DNA from: Rhodoferax potami | Lineage (GTDB): Bacteria; Pseudomonadota; Gammaproteobacteria; Burkholderiales; Burkholderiaceae_C | Length of the DNA: 64,000 nt | Reading direction: 5' to 3' | Assembly (NCBI RefSeq): GCF_032193805.1 | Contig: NZ_JAVBIK010000001.1 | Span: forward strand, 2,129,001 to 2,193,000 | In this document: piece after piece, positions 27,109 through 33,939 of the stretch | How the letters are laid out: every line of letters starts with the position of its first letter | Numbering within the stretch: position 1 is the stretch's first letter | Program-made: the position numbers and the translations under genes | The notes under the pieces: generated by a model | Told to the model about the DNA's origin: nothing | The model's input: only the letters and a program-made list of their open reading frames with translations | Database searches by the model: none

Positions 27109-27662
27109 GACTTCAAACCTGCCAACAGCTCAGCGCGCAAGCGAGGTTCGCTCGTGCGGTCTGACAACCAGATGCCAAAAAAGAGCCTGCTGAACTCGGC
27201 ATCTGCCACAGTGGCACGCGTTTGCCCGTTGTACCAAAAGCGAGTGCCTGCGTTCACCATTTGCAAGCCTGTGATGCGATCGCCGGTGCTGACATTCGGA
27301 AAAATGCCCGTCATGGCGGTGAGCCACGTCGCAGCGGTGTCATCTGCAATCGGGCCGTTTCGCTTCATTTCCTCCAGCGAGCGCTGGGCAATCGCGGCTC
27401 CCTTCAGGTCTCGCTGGTAGGTCAGCTCCAGTGCCAGCGGATGCTGCCAGTAAGTGGCGAGTTGAAAGCGCGGGTGAACCCACAAGCGGGCATCACACAC
27501 CGAGAAGCCGAAATACCGCATGCGTGCGCTGCCCGCAAGCACCGCATCGGGCAGTTCGCGGCTGATTTCGGTGGGGGTGGGCGCACCGTTGGCCAAGGCT
27601 TGGTGCGTGAGGCTTTCCCACCCAGTGATCGCTCCTACCGCGAGAATGTGACGGCGTTGCAT
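27105..27662 (-). CDS. Chalcone isomerase-like exported protein
   Basis: Protein of 185 residues with an N-terminal export signal (MQRRHILAVGAITGWESLTHQALA). It matches the chalcone-isomerase-like family PF16036: LAGSARMRYFGFSVCDARLW, LALELTYQRDLKGAAIAQRS, GDRITGLQMVNAGTRFWYNG and FFGIWLSDRTSEPRLRAELL. Bacterial members act as fatty-acid or small hydrophobic ligand binders rather than chalcone isomerases, and true catalytic residues are not evident. It lies between cfa and the MFS gene and overlaps the latter by 4 bases. Confidence 0.9.
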   Translation of the reverse strand: MQRRHILAVGAITGWESLTHQALANGAPTPTEISRELPDAVLAGSARMRYFGFSVCDARLWVHPRFQLATYWQHPLALELTYQRDLKGAAIAQRSLEEMKRNGPIADDTAATWLTAMTGIFPNVSTGDRITGLQMVNAGTRFWYNGQTRATVADAEFSRLFFGIWLSDRTSEPRLRAELLAGLKS

Positions 27663-27683
27663 GGCGCTGGTTCCGTGGGCTGC

Positions 27684-28934
27684 TTACGCCGGCTTGCGCA
27701 GTGTGTACTGCACCACGTCGATATTGTTTTCCAGGAAGGCGGCCTCGCAGTAGCAGAGGTAGAACTCCCAGATCCGCATAAAGCGCTCGTCAAATCCCTT
27801 GGACAACACATCCGTGCGCTTGCTCAGGAAGGCGTCGCGCCAGCGCTTAAGTGTTTCCGCGTAGTCATGTCCGAACGAGAGTTCATTCACCACCTCCAAG
27901 CCTGCGGCACGCGCTTGGGCACGGAATTCACGCGGACAAGGCAGGCAACCGCCAGGGAAGATGTATTGCTGGATGAAGTCCGTCGAGTTGATGTAGCGCT
28001 CAAACAAGCCATCATCGATCACGATGCTTTGGATACAAGCGCGCCCGCCGGCCTTTAGCTTGCCAGCTACGGTTGCAAAATAGGTAGGCCAGAACTCACG
28101 ACCCACTGCTTCCACCATTTCAATGGAGCACACCGCATCGAATGGTGCATCCGGGATGTCACGGTAATCCTGTAATCGCAAGTCGGCTTGGGCACCCATG
28201 CCAAGCCGCTGCAGGCGTTCCTGGGCAAAGGCCAGTTGTTCGGTGCTCAGGGTTACGCCCGTGATGTGGGCCTGGAACTCGGTAGTACTCATTTCCGCCA
28301 AGGCGCCCCAGCCGCACCCGATTTCCAGTACCCGGTCGCCGGCTTTTACGCCCGCCTCTTCCAGGGCTCGGCGGACTTTGGCTTTTTGGGCCTGCGCCAT
28401 CGGTTGGTCCAGGTCAGAGCTGAACAATGCCGACGAGTAGTTCATGGTGTCATCCAGCCACAGGCTGTAGAAGGCGTTGCCCAAATCGTAGTGGGCGTGA
28501 ATGTTCTTCTGGCTGTTGGTCTTTGTGTTGCGGTTGAGCAAGTGCTTAATGCGGTACAGCAATCGGCCCATCCAGCTGCCGTAAATCACCGTTTCAACTT
28601 CCGCGCGGTTTTTGACCAGCACGCGCAGCAATTCCGTCAGGTTAGGGGTGGTCCAGTCGCCTGCAATAAAGCTCTCGGCAAATCCGATATCGCCAGACTT
28701 GAGCGCTGCGCTGAAAGGCTTCCAGTTGTGCAGAACCAGGCTGGCGTGCGGGGCACTATCGCCACCGAAGCGATGAACGCTGCCATCGGGCAGTTGTACG
28801 CTGAGGCTGCCGTGCCGCAGCTTTTGCAACAGCTTGAACACGGTGCGAGTGGCAGCAGGAGTGCCCGCCGGAAGCGCTGCCGCGCCAGATGCCTGGCCCG
28901 TGATCGGTGAGGGTTTCAGGGTGTTGGTGTTCAT
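27684..28934 (-). CDS. cfa: Cyclopropane-fatty-acyl-phospholipid synthase
   Basis: SAM-dependent enzyme of 416 residues that adds a methylene bridge to unsaturated acyl chains of membrane phospholipids. The SAM motif RVLEIGCGWGALAEM is near residue 196. It is preceded by HYDLGNAFYSLWLDDTMNYS and followed by SIEMVEAVGREFWPTYF and YIFPGGCLPCPREF, all conserved in CFA synthases and holding the bicarbonate and lipid contact residues. I prefer the ATG at 28934, with GGAG 8 bases before it, over the in-frame ATG at 28958. It is the third gene of the operon. CFA formation protects against acid, singlet oxygen and stationary-phase stress. Confidence 0.96.
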   Translation of the reverse strand: MNTNTLKPSPITGQASGAAALPAGTPAATRTVFKLLQKLRHGSLSVQLPDGSVHRFGGDSAPHASLVLHNWKPFSAALKSGDIGFAESFIAGDWTTPNLTELLRVLVKNRAEVETVIYGSWMGRLLYRIKHLLNRNTKTNSQKNIHAHYDLGNAFYSLWLDDTMNYSSALFSSDLDQPMAQAQKAKVRRALEEAGVKAGDRVLEIGCGWGALAEMSTTEFQAHITGVTLSTEQLAFAQERLQRLGMGAQADLRLQDYRDIPDAPFDAVCSIEMVEAVGREFWPTYFATVAGKLKAGGRACIQSIVIDDGLFERYINSTDFIQQYIFPGGCLPCPREFRAQARAAGLEVVNELSFGHDYAETLKRWRDAFLSKRTDVLSKGFDERFMRIWEFYLCYCEAAFLENNIDVVQYTLRKPA

Positions 28935-28975
28935 GACGGTATCTCCGGACTGGTCCATGAAAAGTGGATGGGTTT

Positions 28976-29770
28976 CTACCGGCTGACCAAGGTGTCAGGC
29001 GGTACGGGTTTGTGGAAAAAGGGCACTTTTTTCAGCCACAGCTTCAGGGCTTGCCAATGAATCTTGACGACTACCCCCCAGGTCATGACGGGGTAGCGCC
29101 ATAGTGCGCGGCGGATGCTTTCAGAACTCAGTGTCTCGAGTTGACCGCTCACGCTGGTGTCGATCAGCGCACCGCTGGCGTCGTGGTAGTCGATGCGTGC
29201 CACGGTGCGGCGCATGTCAGGGGTCACCATGAAACGGAAGCGGTAACCGCCCTCTACCGGACAAAATGGTGACACATGGAAAACTTTGGCGGCTTGCAGT
29301 TCGCGGCCGAATTGCGGGGCATCCAGCAAGTAGCAATGCCTCTCGCCAAAGGTGTTGTTCACTTCCACCACAATCGCCCGCAGGCTTCCATCCGCGCGGT
29401 GGCAGTACCAAAAGCTCACGGGTTTGAAGGTGAAACCCCATACCCGTGGGTAGCAGTGGAGCCAGACTTCTCCAGTGGCGTCTGCAATGCCTTCCTTTGC
29501 CAGCAGCGCGTCGAGCCAACCCAAGGCGCCGCCGGCGGCCACATCCCGGCCGTCTCCATGGTCGGAGTCGTAAAAGCTGATGGGTGCAAAGCGATTCCGC
29601 GGGAGTGCACCATTGCCTTGAGTCTGCAGGCTGCGCATCGGCAGCATTAAGAAATACGTGCCATAGGCGAATGCGTTGCGCACAGGGCGATGCCGTGTGT
29701 GGCGGACTTCCCCGAATCCGATCAGCGCGGAGTGCGCTGGCACATTGAGCGGAGTGGTCGACGCATTCAT
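28976..29770 (-). CDS. DUF1365 family protein
   Basis: Protein of 264 residues matching DUF1365 along its length: GFGEVRHTRHRPVRNAFAYG at the start, GWLDALLAKEGI, EVWLHCYPRVWGFTFKPVSF with the conserved Trp and Phe residues, EVNNTFGERHCYLL and FHVSPFCPVEGGYRFRF. The fold is beta-rich and the function is unknown, but the gene is a constant partner of the FAD oxidase upstream and cfa downstream. The gap to the gene above is 6 bases. A role in acyl-lipid modification is inferred from context only. Confidence 0.93.
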   Translation of the reverse strand: MNASTTPLNVPAHSALIGFGEVRHTRHRPVRNAFAYGTYFLMLPMRSLQTQGNGALPRNRFAPISFYDSDHGDGRDVAAGGALGWLDALLAKEGIADATGEVWLHCYPRVWGFTFKPVSFWYCHRADGSLRAIVVEVNNTFGERHCYLLDAPQFGRELQAAKVFHVSPFCPVEGGYRFRFMVTPDMRRTVARIDYHDASGALIDTSVSGQLETLSSESIRRALWRYPVMTWGVVVKIHWQALKLWLKKVPFFHKPVPPDTLVSR

Positions 29771-29776
29771 ACGGGT

Positions 29777-31069
29777 TTAAGCGGCAAGGCCTGCATGCTG
29801 CTTCAGCAGTCGCGCTGCTTCCAGGCCCGACTTCAAACCATCTTCGTGAAATCCGTAGCCTGTCCATGCACCACTGTAATAAGTGTGTTGCTGCCCTTGC
29901 AAGGCAGGTACCTCGGCCTGTGCCCGGATGGCGCCAAGGTCAAAAACAGGATGCGCGTAGTCAAAGCTGCCGTGGACATGCTCGGCCTTGATTTCTGACA
30001 CCGGATTCAACGACACCACCACGCTTTGTTCAAACGGCAGAGGTTGCAGCATGTTCAGCAGATAGTGCAAGCAGACGCGCGCGTTGTTTTGCCCCTCGTC
30101 TTGGCTGCGCTCGTAATTCCATGCTGCCCACGCTTTGCGGCGTTGTGGCAATACCGAGGTGTCGGTGTGCAACACCGCGCGGTTGGCTTGGTACCGAATG
30201 GCTCCGAGAGTCGCTTGCTCCGCAGGGCTGGGGTCCGCCAGCATGGCCAGGCTTTGGTCCGAATGGCAGGCCAGCACGACTTTATCAAAGCGTTCGGTGC
30301 TGCCGTTCGTCGTAACTAGTACACCTTGATCATCCCGCGCAATGCGCTGGACCGGCGTGTTGAGACGCTTATCCGGGATGCCCGCGATAATTTTTTCCAC
30401 ATAGTGGCGAGCTCCGCCGGTTACCGTCCACCATTGGGGGCGATTACTCACTTGAATCAACCCATGGTTGTGGCAAAAGCGGATCATGGTCGCCACTGGG
30501 AATTGCAGCATTTGGTCTGTCGGGCAGCTCCAGATGCAACCGAGCATGGGCAGGAAATACCAATCGCGGAACTCTGTAGACAGCCGGTGTTGGTCTAGAA
30601 AAGCCGACAGCGGTTGCATGAGCTCTGTTTCTGCATTTCGGATCGCAATGTCAGTCGCGAGTTGGTTAAACCTCAGCACATCGCGAAGCATACGTAAGAA
30701 CCGCGGGTTGACCAGGTTGCTGCGTTGGGCGAATACCGTGTCCAGCGATGAACCGCTCCATTCGAGCGCGTGGCTTCCTTTGGCGCCCGGGACCTGCACA
30801 GAAAAAGACATGTCTGACTTAGAGGTCGCGACATCCAATTCAGCCAGCAATGCAATCAGATTTGGGTAGGTGCGCTCGTTGAACACCAAAAATCCGGTGT
30901 CTACACCGTGCGTTACTGCGCCGCGCGGGCTGGGTAAGGTGACGTCCACCGTATGTGTGTGGCCCCCAAAGTAGGCGCCTGCCTCAAACAAAGTGACATC
31001 CGCCTGGCCACGCAAGCGGTGAGCCGCAGCAAGGCCGGAAATGCCGGAACCGATGATCGCGAGTCTCAT
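29777..31069 (-). CDS. FAD-dependent amine oxidase-like oxidoreductase
   Basis: Flavoprotein of 430 residues, first gene of the operon. The N-terminal dinucleotide-binding loop is MRLAIIGSGISGLAAAHRLR, followed by ADVTLFEAGAYFGGHTHTVD, the usual FAD-ribose acidic residue and GG motif. The C-terminal FAD contact is seen in TYYSGAWTGYGFHEDGLKSG. It belongs to the NAD(P)-binding/amine-oxidase family found beside DUF1365 and cfa. The substrate is not known; an acyl or phospholipid substrate is plausible. The region upstream holds two direct repeats that may be its operator. Confidence 0.93.
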   Translation of the reverse strand: MRLAIIGSGISGLAAAHRLRGQADVTLFEAGAYFGGHTHTVDVTLPSPRGAVTHGVDTGFLVFNERTYPNLIALLAELDVATSKSDMSFSVQVPGAKGSHALEWSGSSLDTVFAQRSNLVNPRFLRMLRDVLRFNQLATDIAIRNAETELMQPLSAFLDQHRLSTEFRDWYFLPMLGCIWSCPTDQMLQFPVATMIRFCHNHGLIQVSNRPQWWTVTGGARHYVEKIIAGIPDKRLNTPVQRIARDDQGVLVTTNGSTERFDKVVLACHSDQSLAMLADPSPAEQATLGAIRYQANRAVLHTDTSVLPQRRKAWAAWNYERSQDEGQNNARVCLHYLLNMLQPLPFEQSVVVSLNPVSEIKAEHVHGSFDYAHPVFDLGAIRAQAEVPALQGQQHTYYSGAWTGYGFHEDGLKSGLEAARLLKQHAGLAA

Positions 31070-31089
31070 GAGCGTAATTGTTAAACGTG

Positions 31090-31116
31090 TTGGTAATTTT
31101 GTGACTGATTGGTAAT
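31090..31116. promoter_or_regulatory. Direct repeats between the cfa operon and the ferritin-like gene
   Basis: TTGGTAAT occurs at 31090-31097 and again at 31109-31116, 19 bases apart on the same face of the helix. They lie just upstream of the operon's first start codon (31069), in the region shared with the divergent gene at 31252. This is a candidate operator for an unidentified regulator. Confidence 0.35.
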
Positions 31117-31251
31117 ATATCGCAAGAGAAGTTTTGTGTGTCTATTTTTTTGTGTTGTTTGCACGATGCCGCCCGGGGTGCTTAATCGGTAAACATGTCA
31201 AGCGATTGACACAGCTTCGGTCTAGAATTTGTTCAGTTTTGAAAGGTAGTC

Positions 31252-32115
31252 ATGCTGTACCCCGAACTTTTTAAGCAACTCGAATCGGTGCGCTGGGATA
31301 TGGAGAAAGATATTCCATGGGATAGTTTTGATCCCGCCCAGTTGTCGGATGAGCAGGCTGCGACGATCAAAATGAACGCGATCACGGAATGGGCTGCGCT
31401 ACCTGCCACAGAAATGTTCTTGCGCGACAACCGCGGCGACAGTGACTTTTCCGCGTTCATGTCCATCTGGTTTTTCGAGGAGCAAAAGCACTCTCTGGTA
31501 CTGATGGAATATCTCCGCCGGTTCCGCCCGGACCTCGTGCCTACGGAAGAAGAGCTGCATGCCATCCGTTTTGAATTCGATCCGGCACCGGCATTGGAAA
31601 CGCTCATGCTGCATTTCTGCGGTGAGATCCGACTCAACCACTGGTACCGCCGCGCGAGCGATTGGCACACAGAGCCGGTAATCAAGGCGATCTACACCAA
31701 ACTCAGCCAGGACGAGGCCCGCCACGGCGGTGCGTACCTCAAGTACATGAAGCGTGCCATCGGCAAGTTCGGGATCGAGGCAAAGTCGGCGTTTGCGAAA
31801 GTGGGCGTGCTGATGGCGAGTGCGCGCCGCACAGCGCAGGCGCTCCACCCCACGAATTTGCATGTGAACAAAGCGTTGTTTCCGCGGGATACGATTCAGA
31901 GCCGTTTGCCAAACCCGGAGTGGTTGGAGCACTGGCTGGACCGCCAGATCAATTTTGATGCGGTCTGGGAGACCAAAGTGGTCGAACGCATTCTTCACAA
32001 CCTGAGTTTGCTGATGGAGCGCAGCTTCACCACCGTTCAAGAGCTCAACAAGTACCGCAAGGAGCTTTCCAAGGACTTGGCTGCGGCGCCTGAAGTTTCA
32101 CCAGGGACGGTCTGA
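31252..32115 (+). CDS. Ferritin-like di-iron protein (acyl-ACP desaturase-like)
   Basis: Helical protein of 287 residues with a di-iron carboxylate signature: ITEWAALPATEMFL supplies the first Glu, FFEEQKHSLVLMEYL the EExxH motif, and LHFCGEIRLNHWYRR with LSQDEARHGGAYLKY the second Glu and ExxH pair. This is the layout of the acyl-ACP desaturase and related ferritin-like oxidases. The ribosome site GAAAGG lies just before ATG 31252. It is divergent from the cfa operon and so may act on the same lipids, though this is inference. It overlaps the convergent gene at 32098 by 18 bases. Confidence 0.88.
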   Translation: MLYPELFKQLESVRWDMEKDIPWDSFDPAQLSDEQAATIKMNAITEWAALPATEMFLRDNRGDSDFSAFMSIWFFEEQKHSLVLMEYLRRFRPDLVPTEEELHAIRFEFDPAPALETLMLHFCGEIRLNHWYRRASDWHTEPVIKAIYTKLSQDEARHGGAYLKYMKRAIGKFGIEAKSAFAKVGVLMASARRTAQALHPTNLHVNKALFPRDTIQSRLPNPEWLEHWLDRQINFDAVWETKVVERILHNLSLLMERSFTTVQELNKYRKELSKDLAAAPEVSPGTV

Positions 32116-33327
32116 TTTCGGGAGGGCGGTAAGCGGAAGTAGCCGCTCCAAATTCAACTGAACTTTGACATCCTTGTGTGCCACGCTGGCCACGATGCGG
32201 TGGTCACGCACCGTGGTGTCACGAATGGTGGGCTCAATCGTGGGCACGCCGCTGCGGTTCAACAAAACAGCAACTTTCGGTGTGGTGGTGTTCAGTCCGC
32301 GCTGGATCACAACAGCCACCTCATTCGTCGCAAGGCGCACGAATGAGCCCGGCTGATAAATGCCCACGGCTTTGATGATGGCCGCACCGGTTTCGTCGAT
32401 CGCCTGGTTTTCGTCGAAATAGCAAGCTTGCATGGCTGCTGCGGGGGAAATGGGCATGCGCGAGGCCCTCGGGGCCAAGCGTGCTGCGAACATATCGGCC
32501 CGCCGGATCAGGCGGGCAAGCCGCTCACCGCGGGAGCGCGGCGCCAAAGGGCCGGGGGGAGCGGTGTGGTGCAGCTGGATGGCTTGCAGCCAATCCGGAT
32601 CGGTGATGCCCATTTTTTTCATCAGCGCCACGGTATGTTCCGCGTGTTGATCAATCTCCGCGCGTTGAGCCATGGACGGCGGCTCCACTTGTGTCGTCAA
32701 CCGGTCTTGCAGGACCGTCATGCTCACATTCATGGTGAGGGCTGCGGCCCCTACCAATTGTTGATCCTCATTCGACCAATTCAACACCTCTTTGGCGGCC
32801 ATCATGCACATGACGCTCACCAGCATCGCATGGGTTGCGCTGTACATGCGCAGCTCGGCTGCAGACAGGTAAATCAGGGCGAACAGCGTTCCATCCGGGT
32901 TGCGCCGGCTGTGGCGTTGCAATTGACGCAGCAGGCGATCCAGCCGGCTGCGAAAGCTTGCCGGTTGTGTGTCACGCAAAAGGGCGTTGGAAATGGCTTG
33001 CAGATCCAGCCAGTCCATGCGGTCGTCTTGCGCAGCTTGACGTTCTATCAGTGCATCGCCTGAGAGCTTGGTGTCGGCAATCTCACCCAGCGACTTGTCG
33101 TCACGCACCAGTTCATACAGTTGCTCCACATACGCACGATGCAGGGCCTCCGAGTCCGCCACATTGATAAACAAGCCGCCGCCTCGCTGCGAGAACTCTT
33201 CCAAATCCCGGCGCGAGGGAATCACATACGATTTTCGAGCCAGCAGTACGCCGTCCTTGTCCATCAATGGAAAAGGAAGCGGCGATCCGATGCGGATGGT
33301 TTCTATATTGATGGGGACAAGGTGCAT
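32098..33327 (-). CDS. Degenerate HD-GYP-type protein
   Basis: Cytoplasmic protein of 409 residues. The N-terminus (MHLVPINIETIRIGSPLPFP, about 1-110) resembles the N-terminal module often preceding HD-GYP phosphodiesterases. The HD-like core runs from about 165 to 320. The first His region is YSATHAMLVSVMCMMAAKE, but the catalytic HDxGK position reads LTMNV, and the later HHE.DGxGYP motif is reduced to LHHTAPPG. It therefore looks inactive against cyclic di-GMP and may be a binding or scaffold protein. It is divergent from rfaE2 (90 bases). Confidence 0.78.
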   Translation of the reverse strand: MHLVPINIETIRIGSPLPFPLMDKDGVLLARKSYVIPSRRDLEEFSQRGGGLFINVADSEALHRAYVEQLYELVRDDKSLGEIADTKLSGDALIERQAAQDDRMDWLDLQAISNALLRDTQPASFRSRLDRLLRQLQRHSRRNPDGTLFALIYLSAAELRMYSATHAMLVSVMCMMAAKEVLNWSNEDQQLVGAAALTMNVSMTVLQDRLTTQVEPPSMAQRAEIDQHAEHTVALMKKMGITDPDWLQAIQLHHTAPPGPLAPRSRGERLARLIRRADMFAARLAPRASRMPISPAAAMQACYFDENQAIDETGAAIIKAVGIYQPGSFVRLATNEVAVVIQRGLNTTTPKVAVLLNRSGVPTIEPTIRDTTVRDHRIVASVAHKDVKVQLNLERLLPLTALPKSDRPW

Positions 33328-33418
33328 AAGGCCGGGTGATTATGCAGTTTCCATCGGCTGCAACGGACCGTACTTGAGCCACGGCCTCCCGGCAAATGGG
33401 GCTGCTAGGATGCCGCTC

Positions 33419-33919
33419 ATGACTTCATCTGCTCCACTACCTGCGTTCCTCGACAAAATCCAGCCTGCAGACAGCTTGTCTGCTGCGTTGGCCGTGCTGC
33501 CTCGCCCTTGGGTGTTCACCAATGGTGTTTTCGATGTCTTGCACCGTGGGCATGTGCTGTACCTCGCACAGGCCCGCGCCTTAGGCGGTAGCTTGATTGT
33601 GGCGCTCAACACGGACGCATCGGTACGCAGATTGGGCAAGGGCGATGACCGCCCTTTAAACGCGGAGGCGGATCGCGCGGTCGTCATGGCGAGTCAAGGC
33701 GCTGTGGACTTGGTCACCTGGTTCACCGAGGACACGCCAGAGGCTCTGATCGCCCGCATCCGCCCGGATATTCTGGTGAAGGGCGGCGATTACGACATGT
33801 CGGTTCTGCCCGAAACCCGCTTGGTGGAGTCGTGGGGCGGGCGGGCACAGGCTTTGCCGTTTGTGAGTGGTTACTCCACCACCGGTCTGGTAAAAAAAAT
33901 ACGGGCAAGCGCTTCGTAA
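33419..33919 (+). CDS. rfaE2: D-glycero-beta-D-manno-heptose 1-phosphate adenylyltransferase
   Basis: Nucleotidyltransferase of 166 residues that makes ADP-heptose for the lipopolysaccharide inner core. It corresponds to the C-terminal half of the two-domain HldE of E. coli and here is a separate protein. TNGVFDVLHRGHVLYLAQAR contains the HxGH active site. LNTDASVRRLGKGDDRPLNA and RPDILVKGGDY complete the nucleotide site, and SGYSTTGLVKKI contains the C-terminal STT motif. The start is ATG 33419 with AGGA 8 bases upstream; an in-frame ATG at 33410 is less well placed. It converges with glnE. Confidence 0.94.
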   Translation: MTSSAPLPAFLDKIQPADSLSAALAVLPRPWVFTNGVFDVLHRGHVLYLAQARALGGSLIVALNTDASVRRLGKGDDRPLNAEADRAVVMASQGAVDLVTWFTEDTPEALIARIRPDILVKGGDYDMSVLPETRLVESWGGRAQALPFVSGYSTTGLVKKIRASAS

Positions 33920-33939
33920 GACGCTGGTGCCATTGCGCA

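Noticed and set aside
32435-32650. Plus-strand ORFs inside the HD-GYP-like gene
   Set aside because: They are shadows of the minus-strand gene, with no ribosome site and no motif.
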